From NCBI RefSeq assembly GCF_026343125.1, contig NZ_JAPEMB010000001.1:248001-312000 (forward strand): a stretch of 64,000 nucleotides of DNA, in the 5' to 3' direction. The translations under genes were made by a program, and so were the position numbers. Shown here one piece after another: positions 19,974 through 27,369 of the stretch. The notes beneath the pieces were generated by a model, which did not search any database, was not told the origin of the DNA, and saw nothing but the letters and a program-made list of their open reading frames with translations. The first letter of the stretch is position 1. Every line of letters begins with the position of its first letter. The DNA is from Streptomyces sp. NBC_00094. GTDB lineage: Bacteria > Actinomycetota > Actinomycetes > Streptomycetales > Streptomycetaceae.

Positions 19974-21248
19974 ATGATCACGAGAAAACGGCTGGCGACC
20001 GGGGCCTGCGCACTGCTCGCCGCCCTGACCGCCGCGCTCCTGCCGACGAGCGCGGCCGCCGACGGACCGCCGGCGAAGGAATCCCCCAAGGTCGAGCTGG
20101 TGCTCGACGTGAGCGGCTCCATGCGGGCCAAGGACATCGACGGCAAGTCCCGCATGTCCGCCGCCAAGCAGGCCTTCAACGAGGTCCTCGACGCGGTGCC
20201 CGAGGAGGTCCAGCTCGGCATCCGCACCCTGGGCGCCGACTACCCCGGCCCCGACCGCAAGCGGGGCTGCAAGGACACCCGGCAGCTCTACCCGGTCGGC
20301 CCGCTCGACCGCACCGAGGCCAAGACCGCGGTGGCCACCCTCGCCCCGACCGGGTGGACCCCGATCGGACCCGCGCTGCTCGGCGCGGCCGAGGACCTGG
20401 AGGGCGGCGACGCCACCCGCAGGATCGTGCTCATCACGGACGGCGAGGACACCTGCGCCCCGCTCGACCCCTGCCAGGTGGCTCGGGAGATCGCGGCGAA
20501 GGGCATCCACCTCGTCATCGACACCCTGGGCCTCGTCCCCGACGCCAAGACCCGGCAGCAGCTCATCTGTATCGCGGAGGCGACCGGAGGCACGTACACC
20601 TCGGTCCACCGCACCGATGAACTCTCTCGCAGAGTCAAGCAGTTGGTCGACCGTGCCGCCGACCCCGTCGTGACCCCCGTGGGCACGAAGGGCGCGCCGC
20701 GCTGCGCCGACGCCCCGCAGCTCAAGGCCGGTCTCTACACCGACCGCGAGACCTTCGGCGAGCACCGCTGGTACCGGGTCGACCTGCTGCCCGGCCAGGA
20801 ACTGCGCGCCTCCGTCAGCGTCTCGGCCGACCGCGCCGTCAACAACGACTACGGGGTACTGCTGCGCGCGGTCACCCTGAGCGGTCGCGAGATCGTCCGC
20901 GGCTCCGAGGCGGGCGACGGACGGACGGACGTGATCTCGACCGGTCTGCGCTACCCGAAGCCGGACCTCGACGACGGGCCCGGGGACGCCAAGCCGGCCG
21001 CCGAGACCGTCTGCCTCCAGGTCAGCAACTCCTTCTCCGCTCCCCCGTCGGTCAAGACGACGCCCGGTATGCCGATCGAGCTGACGGTGGACGTCGTCGA
21101 CGGTCCGTCGGCCGCGTCGGACGTGGCCTCCTTCGGGCTCGGCCGCGGCTGGTGGCTGCTCGGCGTGCTCGTGCTCGCCGGGTTCCTGGCCGGTCTGGTC
21201 TGGGGCTGGGTGTCCCGCTGGCGCGTCGCTGTCTGGAGGACCAACTGA
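19974..21248 (+). CDS. Secreted von Willebrand factor A domain protein with C-terminal membrane anchor
   Basis: A 424-residue protein with a signal peptide (residues 1-29, ending TSAAA), a VWA domain beginning 'VELVLDVSGSMRAKD' with the MIDAS DxSxS at 45-49, a second MIDAS residue near 'LAPTGWTPIGPALLGAA' and 'IVLITDGEDTCAPLDPC'. A beta-rich extracellular region follows, then one membrane helix near the end ('WWLLGVLVLAGFLAGLVWGW') and a short basic tail. It is thus displayed outside the cell. The VWA should bind a metal-dependent partner. The start is the ATG at 19974, although GGAGG lies rather far (about 20 nt) upstream. The next gene overlaps by one base (TGATG) and has the same topology. 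Confidence 0.85.
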   Translation: MITRKRLATGACALLAALTAALLPTSAAADGPPAKESPKVELVLDVSGSMRAKDIDGKSRMSAAKQAFNEVLDAVPEEVQLGIRTLGADYPGPDRKRGCKDTRQLYPVGPLDRTEAKTAVATLAPTGWTPIGPALLGAAEDLEGGDATRRIVLITDGEDTCAPLDPCQVAREIAAKGIHLVIDTLGLVPDAKTRQQLICIAEATGGTYTSVHRTDELSRRVKQLVDRAADPVVTPVGTKGAPRCADAPQLKAGLYTDRETFGEHRWYRVDLLPGQELRASVSVSADRAVNNDYGVLLRAVTLSGREIVRGSEAGDGRTDVISTGLRYPKPDLDDGPGDAKPAAETVCLQVSNSFSAPPSVKTTPGMPIELTVDVVDGPSAASDVASFGLGRGWWLLGVLVLAGFLAGLVWGWVSRWRVAVWRTN

Positions 21249-22075
21249 TGCGTACCGTACGTATGCTCGCCACGGTCGCCCTCGCGGGCGCCGCGCTCCT
21301 CGGTGTCACGGCGCCGGCCGCGCTCGCCGACTCCCCCACGCCCACGGCGGACCCCGCCGCGAGCGCCGGGCCGACGGAGGCCGGGACCACGTTCCGTACC
21401 GCCACCCGGTTCCTTCCGGGGCAGCAGGCCACCGCGCAGGCCGCCACGGGTGACTACCTGTACTGGGTGTTCCCCGCCGACACCGGGCAGCGGCCGACGG
21501 TGAGCGCCTCCGTCACGCTCCCCGACGCGGCGCTGCGGCACGGCCCCACCACCTGGCGGGTCGACGTGTACGACGGGCTGCGGCGGCGTCAGCCGTGCAT
21601 GTACGGGACGCAGTCCCGTACCGCGGCGAAGGAGACCACGTCCGTGTCGCTGGCCTGTGTGCTGCGGCCGGTCCGTGCCTCCGCCGACGCCTGGGCGAAC
21701 GACCCGCTGCCCGGCAGCTACTACGTCCGCCTGACCGTCACCGGGCTCCCGGACGAGGACCTCGGCCAGCCGTTCACGGCCCGGATCGGGGTGACCACCC
21801 TCGATCAGGGCGGTGCCTACGCCACCGACGGCTCGCTCGCCGCGCCGCTCGTGCCGGGGGCGACCACCGCCGACCAGGCGGAGGCGGACGCCGAGGCGGG
21901 CCGGCCCTCCGCCGTGGAGGCCGCGGCCCCGGAGGACGGCTGGTCCTCCGGCTGGTGGTCCGACCGCTGGATCTGGACCGTGGCGGGCGGCGTCCTCGCG
22001 GCGCTCGCGGGCGTCGGCGGCTATGTGCTGACGCGTGGCTCGGGCCGTGCGTCACGGATACCGCCGGCCGTCTGA
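21248..22075 (+). CDS. Secreted, membrane-anchored partner of the VWA protein
   Basis: A 275-residue protein of no named family. It has a signal peptide (to 'AALADS'), a beta-rich ectodomain with two cysteines ('RRRQPCMYGTQ' and 'VSLACVLRP') that may form a disulfide, an Ala/Glu-rich linker ('ATTADQAEADAEAGRPS'), one transmembrane helix ('WIWTVAGGVLAALAGVGGYVL') and a short basic cytoplasmic tail. The topology mirrors the preceding VWA protein, and the one-base stop/start overlap implies co-translation. They probably form an extracytoplasmic complex. The function is unknown. Confidence 0.75.
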   Translation: MRTVRMLATVALAGAALLGVTAPAALADSPTPTADPAASAGPTEAGTTFRTATRFLPGQQATAQAATGDYLYWVFPADTGQRPTVSASVTLPDAALRHGPTTWRVDVYDGLRRRQPCMYGTQSRTAAKETTSVSLACVLRPVRASADAWANDPLPGSYYVRLTVTGLPDEDLGQPFTARIGVTTLDQGGAYATDGSLAAPLVPGATTADQAEADAEAGRPSAVEAAAPEDGWSSGWWSDRWIWTVAGGVLAALAGVGGYVLTRGSGRASRIPPAV

Positions 22076-22105
22076 GTCCGACCCCACGCCGTACGGCACA
22101 CGACA

Positions 22106-22140
22106 GGAGGCCCCCACCGCGCTGCGCGGTGGGGGCCTCC
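22106..22140. terminator. Bidirectional terminator hairpin
   Basis: GGAGGCCCCCACCGCG pairs with GCGCGGTGGGGGCCTCC around a minimal loop, between the convergent ends of the VWA pair and the molybdenum hydroxylase genes. Confidence 0.9.
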
Positions 22141-22193
22141 GTACGCTCCGGGCGTCCCGTCAGGACGGGTCGGCGCGTCCGCCCGTCCCCCGG

Positions 22194-22673
22194 TCAGTCC
22201 ATCCGGCGGGCGCCTTCCAGGACGGCCTGGCGGATGCGGTCGTAGGTGCCGCACCGGCAGATGTTGCGGATCGTGTCGAGGTCGGCCTCGGTGATCTCCC
22301 GCCCGGCCTCCCGCGCCCGGCGGACCGTCGCCACCGCGGCCATGATCTGGCCCGGCTGGCAGAAGCCGCACTGGGCGACGTCGAGGTCGAGCCAGGCCTC
22401 CTGCATCGGGTGGAGCTCGGTCCCGACGGTGTCCGGGAGGCCCTCGATGGTGGTGATCTCGTCGGTCGGGGCGAGGTCGTCGACGGGCACGGCGCAGGGC
22501 GTGAACGCCTTGCCGTTGAGGTGGCTCGTACAGGCCCGGCAGACGCCGACGCCGCACCCGTACTTGGGTCCGGTGACGCCGAGGACGTCCCTGAGGACCC
22601 ACAGGAGCCGGACGTCACCCTCGACGTCGGCGGTGACGGCCTTGCCGTTCAGGATGAAGGTGTGCTGCGGCAC
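22194..22673 (-). CDS. 2Fe-2S subunit of a xanthine-dehydrogenase-family hydroxylase (IorA-like)
   Basis: A 159-residue iron-sulfur subunit. The plant-type 2Fe-2S cluster motif is 'KYGCGVGVCRACTSHLNGKAFTPC'. The second cluster cysteines are in 'DVAQCGFCQPGQIM' and 'TIRNICRCGTYDRIRQAV'. It passes electrons from the molybdenum site of the partner subunit, resembling isoquinoline 1-oxidoreductase alpha subunits. The start is GTG, 14 bp after the stop of the large subunit gene, so the two are co-transcribed. It has no signal peptide of its own and would be exported, if at all, bound to the Tat-signal-bearing partner. Confidence 0.92.
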   Translation of the reverse strand: MPQHTFILNGKAVTADVEGDVRLLWVLRDVLGVTGPKYGCGVGVCRACTSHLNGKAFTPCAVPVDDLAPTDEITTIEGLPDTVGTELHPMQEAWLDLDVAQCGFCQPGQIMAAVATVRRAREAGREITEADLDTIRNICRCGTYDRIRQAVLEGARRMD

Positions 22674-22687
22674 GGGGACTCCAGCTC

Positions 22688-25081
22688 TCAGATGGTGCGG
22701 TCGCGGCCGTCGGTGGGCGAGGCGGGGACGGGCGGGACGGTCGGCAGGGGGGTGAAGGCGAGCGGCTCGGCGTGGTTGACGGGGAAGACCGTCGGCATCG
22801 TGCCGGTGGCCCGGCCGTAGGCGCAGGCGACGGCGGCCATGGCTCCGGCGACCGCCAGCTCACCCGCTCCGCCGGGCTTCTCGCCGTCGGAGGGCATCAC
22901 GATGATCTCCAGCGCGGGCGGGGTGTTCCACTGCCGGGTGTAGAAGTACTGGTCCCAGCTGCCTTCGAGGAAGTGCCCGTCGCGCAGGTGGAGTCCGGAG
23001 GTGAGGGTGAGGGCGATGCCGTCGGAGATGCCGCCCATCATCTGGGCCTCCAGACCGCGGGGATTGACGGCGAGGCCGACGTCGACGGCGCAGACGACCT
23101 TCGTCACGCGCGGTCCGGTGTACGCGTTCGGGATCTGCCGCCCGGTGGTCCCGGGGCGGCAGTCGATCTCGGCGAGGACGGCGACGACGGAGTGGTACTC
23201 GGCGTGGACCGCGATGCCCTGGGCGGTTCCGGGGGCCATCGTCCGCCCCCACTCCCCCACTTCGGCGACCTTGTCGAGGACGGCGCGGGCCCGCGGGTCC
23301 TTCGCGAGACGGCGCCGCAGCGCGTACGCGTCCTGGCCCATGCGGCGGGCCAGTTCGTCCATGACGAGTTCCTGGGCGCAGCGGACGTTGGGCGAGTAGA
23401 TGCCGCGCATGGAGCCGGTGTTGTAGCCCTTGTCGGTCTCGGAGAGCAGCTGGGTGGTGACGCCGAGGTGGTAGGGGCTCACCTGGGTGAGCTGGAACAT
23501 CGTCTCGGAGAAGGTGAGATCGGCGACGGGAAGCCGGGCCACCTCCGCGGTGAGGAGCTCGCCGATGCCGTGCCCGAAGTCGGTGGCGACGGAGGTGTGG
23601 CGCTGCTCGTACGTGAGGACCTCGCCCAGCGAGTACGTGGCGCGGACCCGCGAGGTGGACATCGGGTGCGTACGGCCCTGGCGGAAGTCGTCGGTGCGGT
23701 GCCACATGAGCTTGACGGGCTTGCCGAGGGCGCGGGAGATCTCGGCGGCCTCGTGGGCGGCGTCGTGGAAGAGCTTGCGGCCGAAGGAGCCGCCGCCCTC
23801 GGTGACGTGGACGCGGACGGCGGTGGGCGGCAGGCCGAGCTTGAGGGCGATCTGTTCCTGGGCGACGATCGGCGCCTTGAGGGAGGCCCAGATCTCGGCG
23901 GAGTCCTCCCGTACGTCGGCGATCGCGCAGTTCGTCTCCAGGGCGGCGTTGCTGGAGAAGTGGAACGTGAAGCGGGCGTCGACCGCCTTGGTGAGGAGAG
24001 GCAGCGGCGGGACGACCAGGGGGAGTTCGGCCCGGCGGAGCTTGTCCAGGACGGTGGCGTCGGAGGCGCCCTCGGCGGTGCCGGGACCCCAGTCGACGCT
24101 GAGGGCCCGGACGGCGTCGACGCACTGACCGAAGGTGCGGCCGCGGACGGCGACGCCGGTGGAGACGGTCACGACGTCGGTGATGCCGGGCATGGCTCGG
24201 ACCTCGGCGAGGTTGGCCACGGAGCGGACGGTGCCGTTGATGGTGGGCGGGCGGCAGACCATCGTGGGCAGGGCGTCCGGGACCTGGAGGTCCATCGCGA
24301 ACTTCTTGCGGCCGGTGACGGCTTCGAGGGCGTCCAGTCTGCGCTGCGCGGTGCCGATGACGCGGAAGTCGGCGCGGTCCTTGAGCGTGACCTCGACGGC
24401 CGTGTCGGTGAGGGCGGCCGCCTTCGCGGCGAGTTCGCCGTAGCCGAGGAGCGTGCCGGCCGGGGAGACGACGGCGCCGGCCTTCGTGGTGAGGGTGTCG
24501 ACGGCGTCGCCGAGGATGAGGGCGGCGGCGCGCAGCAGGCGGCCGCGGGCGACGGCGGCGGCGACCCGGATCGGGGTGTAGGTGGAGTAGGTGGTGTTGG
24601 AGCCGCCGGTCAGCTGGTTGAAGAGGAGCTCGGGCCGGGCGTCGGCGAGGGTGACCTTCACCTTGTCCAGGGGAAGGTCGAGTTCCTCCGCGACGATCAT
24701 GGCGCTGGAGGTGGTGACGCCCTGACCCACCTCGGCCCGGGGCAGGGCGAAGTGGGCCGTGCCGTCGGCTTCGATGCGGATCGTGAGGAGGTTGCTCGTC
24801 GGCAGGGCCGCGAGCGTGAGCAGCTCGTTGAGGTCGAGGAGTTCGGCCGGGCCGGGCAGCGACGGGATGAGCGCGGGGGCCGCGGCGGCGGCCTGCCGGG
24901 GCGCGAGGGCCTCGGCGCCGAGCTGGGCGGCGACGGTGAGGGTGGGAGCGGCCAGCACGTAGCCGAGGAACCGGCGCCGGGCGATGCCGGGTTCGTCTCC
25001 GGCCGGGGGCGCGGGGGGCGCGGTTCCGTCCCCGGTGCCGCCCGATGGGTGGTCGTCCCGCGCAGGGTGCCGCCTCGGCAT
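22688..25081 (-). CDS. Molybdopterin-binding hydroxylase large subunit, Tat signal (IorB-like)
   Basis: A 797-residue molybdopterin-cytosine-dinucleotide subunit of the xanthine dehydrogenase superfamily, of the isoquinoline 1-oxidoreductase beta type with duplicated N-terminal MCD-binding segments ('LPRAEVGQGVTTSSAMIVAEELDLPLDKV'). The N-terminus has a Tat signal (ARRRFLGY near residue 34, then a hydrophobic run to AAAA). 'TEGGGSFGRKLFHDAAHEA' and the late 'GGAGELAVAGAMAAV' with the catalytic Glu are typical. It hydroxylates aldehydes or N-heterocycles; the substrate is unknown. No FAD subunit and no XdhC-type or MobA-type maturation gene lies beside it. Confidence 0.92.
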   Translation of the reverse strand: MPRRHPARDDHPSGGTGDGTAPPAPPAGDEPGIARRRFLGYVLAAPTLTVAAQLGAEALAPRQAAAAAPALIPSLPGPAELLDLNELLTLAALPTSNLLTIRIEADGTAHFALPRAEVGQGVTTSSAMIVAEELDLPLDKVKVTLADARPELLFNQLTGGSNTTYSTYTPIRVAAAVARGRLLRAAALILGDAVDTLTTKAGAVVSPAGTLLGYGELAAKAAALTDTAVEVTLKDRADFRVIGTAQRRLDALEAVTGRKKFAMDLQVPDALPTMVCRPPTINGTVRSVANLAEVRAMPGITDVVTVSTGVAVRGRTFGQCVDAVRALSVDWGPGTAEGASDATVLDKLRRAELPLVVPPLPLLTKAVDARFTFHFSSNAALETNCAIADVREDSAEIWASLKAPIVAQEQIALKLGLPPTAVRVHVTEGGGSFGRKLFHDAAHEAAEISRALGKPVKLMWHRTDDFRQGRTHPMSTSRVRATYSLGEVLTYEQRHTSVATDFGHGIGELLTAEVARLPVADLTFSETMFQLTQVSPYHLGVTTQLLSETDKGYNTGSMRGIYSPNVRCAQELVMDELARRMGQDAYALRRRLAKDPRARAVLDKVAEVGEWGRTMAPGTAQGIAVHAEYHSVVAVLAEIDCRPGTTGRQIPNAYTGPRVTKVVCAVDVGLAVNPRGLEAQMMGGISDGIALTLTSGLHLRDGHFLEGSWDQYFYTRQWNTPPALEIIVMPSDGEKPGGAGELAVAGAMAAVACAYGRATGTMPTVFPVNHAEPLAFTPLPTVPPVPASPTDGRDRTI

Positions 25082-25204
25082 TCGGTGTGCCTTTCGTCAT
25101 GGTCCCGGTCCTGCTACTGCCGGGTATCCTCCGATGCGACGATCATCGCCCATGTGGGGGACGTCCGGGGACCGTTCGGCGGGGACACATCGCGGGGCGC
25201 CTCC

Positions 25205-25266
25205 CTAGGGGGTGTCTTGTCGATCAGACCCCGCGAGCCCGGCCTGATCGACAAGACACCCCCTAG
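25205..25266. repeat. Palindromic repeat with perfect 23-bp arms
   Basis: The left arm begins CTAGGGGGTGTCTTGTCGAT (25205-25227) and its exact reverse complement is at 25244-25266, around a 16-nt loop rich in GC. The inner 18 bases match the hairpin arms at 1001-1019 at 16 of 18 positions, so the two are members of one repeat family. It could also end transcription. Confidence 0.85.
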
Positions 25267-25293
25267 ACCCGCGCGTCACGGCCACCACCGCTC

Positions 25294-25650
25294 CTACGCT
25301 TCTGTCGCCGCCGCCTGCTCGGCGGGGCGCTCTCCCGGTGCTCGGCGGCGCACAAGTCGGCCCGCCCGGTGCGGAAGCCGGTCCCCCACGGCGGCGACGC
25401 CCCGGGCCTTCCTGCCGGCCCGCCGGCCTCGCGCCTGAACCCGGCCGCCGCAGGAGCGGAGCTGCGCCCGCGAGATCCGGGCGCGCTGACCGCCGCCCGC
25501 GATGAGGGCGTTGACCGAGGCCATCGGGTCGCCGCCCGCCGACCGCACGAGCAGGGCGCCGATCACCACGGGCCCGAGAGCCACGGCGAGGGCCGTGCCG
25601 GTGGCGGTGACGTGCTGGAGGGGGCGGTGGCGCCGGGCGTCGGAGGTCAT
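25294..25650 (-). CDS. Possible small membrane protein, doubtful
   Basis: A 118-codon ORF starting 'MTSDARRHRPLQHVTATGTALAVALGPVVIGALLV' has one plausible membrane helix at 16-35. After about residue 50 it becomes an Arg-rich sequence with no recognisable fold, which looks like out-of-frame GC-rich DNA. The only upstream ribosome-site-like sequence is AATAGGG. It may be a short real protein whose end has been frameshifted, or chance. I do not recognise it. Confidence 0.3.
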   Translation of the reverse strand: MTSDARRHRPLQHVTATGTALAVALGPVVIGALLVRSAGGDPMASVNALIAGGGQRARISRAQLRSCGGRVQARGRRAGRKARGVAAVGDRLPHRAGRLVRRRAPGERPAEQAAATEA

Positions 25651-25835
25651 GGCCCTATTCCAGCGGCGGCCGGCCGGCCGCGTATCGGTCGACGTACTCA
25701 GCCGGGGAGGCGCGGCCTACTCAACCGATCACAGGGGAGGTCCCCAGGGGCTCCCGCTCGTGCACTTCTTCGGAGATCCTCGGGGAGACCGCATCCCCGG
25801 GGCGTCCCGGGCCGGAGCGTGGAGGCACGACCACC

Positions 25836-26714
25836 GTGACGAGCGAGACGACTGTGACCGACGGGATATCCGGGACGGCCGGGGCACCGGCTGCGGCCCG
25901 GAACTCCGCCGGGGCCGGGGCCCGTGCGACGGCCCCGGCCCGTCCGACGGCCGGGCCCCTCGCGGCTCAGGGCGCCGCACCCGCCGTGCTCGTGGTGCAG
26001 CACGAGGAGGACGCCGGTCCCGGTCTCGTCGGTGAGTGCCTCGTACGGGCCGGTCTTCGTCTCGACGTGGTGCGTGCCTGGCGGGGCGAGCCCCTCCCGG
26101 AGGGCCTGGGCGGCCACGCGGGGCTGCTCGTCCTCGGCGGGTCCGTGAACTGCGAGGCCGACGAGGCCGCGCCGTGGCTGCCCCGCGTCCGTACGCTCGT
26201 CCGCGAGGCGGTGTCCCGCGAGGTGCCGCTCCTCGGGATCTGCCTCGGCGGCCAGATCGTCGCCCACGCCCTGGGCGGTTCGGTCGTGACCCGGGCCCGG
26301 GGGCCGGAGCTCGGGGCCGTACCGCTGCGGCGGCTGCCGGCGGCCGAGGGCGACCCGGTGCTCGGCGCGGTGCCGGAGGGCGCCCTGGCCGCGCAGTGGC
26401 ACTGGGACGAGGTGGACCGGCTGCCGCCCGGTGCCGTACCGCTGCTGACCGGCGACGACTGCCCGTACCAGGCGTTCCGGGTCGGGAGCGCGGGGTGGGG
26501 GCTGCAGTTCCATCCGGAGGTGGGGGCCGGCACGGTCGCGCGGTGGGCGGAGGCCGATCACGCGCAGGTCCGCGCGGAGGGCGTGGACCCGGAGGCCGTC
26601 GTGACCTCCGTACGGGAGGCGGAGGCGGAGCTCCGTACGGTCTGGGGCGCGGTGTCGGAGGCATGGGGCGCGGTCGTGCGGGCCCACGCCGTCGCGCACC
26701 GCTCCCGCGCCTGA
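25836..26714 (+). CDS. Class I glutamine amidotransferase-like protein
   Basis: A 292-residue protein whose residues about 50-250 form a GATase1 domain. The nucleophile is in 'VPLLGICLGGQIVAHALGG' and the catalytic His-x-Glu in 'WGLQFHPEVG'. Stand-alone members often act on gamma-glutamyl amides or transfer glutamine nitrogen to small molecules, and the closest type is GMP-synthase-like amidotransferases. The first about 45 residues are a low-complexity Ala/Thr/Pro extension rather than a signal peptide. The GTG at 25836 follows GGAGG; a later start cannot be excluded, because the conserved part begins near 'PAVLVVQHEE'. Confidence 0.88.
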   Translation: MTSETTVTDGISGTAGAPAAARNSAGAGARATAPARPTAGPLAAQGAAPAVLVVQHEEDAGPGLVGECLVRAGLRLDVVRAWRGEPLPEGLGGHAGLLVLGGSVNCEADEAAPWLPRVRTLVREAVSREVPLLGICLGGQIVAHALGGSVVTRARGPELGAVPLRRLPAAEGDPVLGAVPEGALAAQWHWDEVDRLPPGAVPLLTGDDCPYQAFRVGSAGWGLQFHPEVGAGTVARWAEADHAQVRAEGVDPEAVVTSVREAEAELRTVWGAVSEAWGAVVRAHAVAHRSRA

Positions 26715-26907
26715 TCGGGGCCGGTCGCCCGACGGAGTCGGGGTGCGGTCGGCCTGGGCCCCACCCCGCGCGCCGGCCGTGGCGCACGGGTGCGGATACT
26801 CGTGTCCGGGGTGATCGCGCGACCGGCGCGTCCCCTTGGCGGGACGGTGACCGTGGGGTTGCGTGGCGGGCGACCGTACCGCACGACAGCGAAGGAGCAC
26901 CGCCGCC

Positions 26908-27345
26908 ATGGCCGACTACCGGATCGAAACCGTCCGCACCGGGTACCGGAACTGGACCGCCCGTAACGACCGGGGCGCGGAGGTCCGGATGGCCGCCGCG
27001 GACGACGCGGACGCGCAGCCCTCGTTCACGCCGGTCGAGCTGCTGCTCGCCGCGATGGGCGGGTGCGGCGGCCTCGTCGTCGACCGGACCGCCCGCGCCG
27101 TGGACCACGACGACCTGCGGATCGTGGTGGAGTCGGTGTCGGGGCCCGAGGACGACGGCCGGCTGGGCCGGATCAAGGTCAGTTACGAGTTCGACCTGCC
27201 GGACAACAACCCGCGGGCGGCCGAGGTGTTCGCCCGCGCGGTGCGTCTGACGCACGAGAAGTTCTGCACGGTGAGCCGGACCGTCGAGCACGGCGCGCGG
27301 GTCGAGGCGATCCTGCCGGACGGCACGGTCGGCTTCGAGGGCTGA
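26908..27345 (+). CDS. OsmC-family protein
   Basis: A 145-residue OsmC/Ohr-fold protein. The two family cysteines are seen in 'LLLAAMGGCGGLVVDR' and 'THEKFCTVSRTVEHG', and the middle has the usual 'IKVSYEFDLP' strand. These proteins reduce organic hydroperoxides, and this one fits the YhfA-like subgroup. The ATG at 26908 lies 10 nt after GAAGGAG; an in-frame ATG 15 codons earlier gives a non-conserved extension. It is convergent with the Tat sulfatase gene. Confidence 0.9.
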   Translation: MADYRIETVRTGYRNWTARNDRGAEVRMAAADDADAQPSFTPVELLLAAMGGCGGLVVDRTARAVDHDDLRIVVESVSGPEDDGRLGRIKVSYEFDLPDNNPRAAEVFARAVRLTHEKFCTVSRTVEHGARVEAILPDGTVGFEG

Positions 27346-27350
27346 CCGGA

Positions 27351-27366
27351 CGGCCCGCGAGGGCCG
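27351..27366. terminator. Short hairpin between convergent genes
   Basis: CGGCCC-GCGA-GGGCCG forms a 6-bp stem in the 24-bp gap between the OsmC and sulfatase stops. It may work as a small bidirectional terminator. Confidence 0.45.
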
Positions 27367-27369
27367 GCG

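Larger units (their letters stand above)
25082..25835. other. Long region with a palindrome and only one doubtful small ORF
   Basis: About 750 bp between the hydroxylase genes and the amidotransferase. It holds the 23-bp-arm palindrome (25205-25266) and a possible minus-strand small gene (25294-25650). The remaining roughly 185 bp before 25836 read without a convincing gene or promoter. Confidence 0.5.

Noticed and set aside
22772..25438. 888-codon plus-strand ORF
   Set aside because: It is antisense to the molybdenum hydroxylase large subunit, has no domain-like segments and is rich in Gly, Asp and Val.
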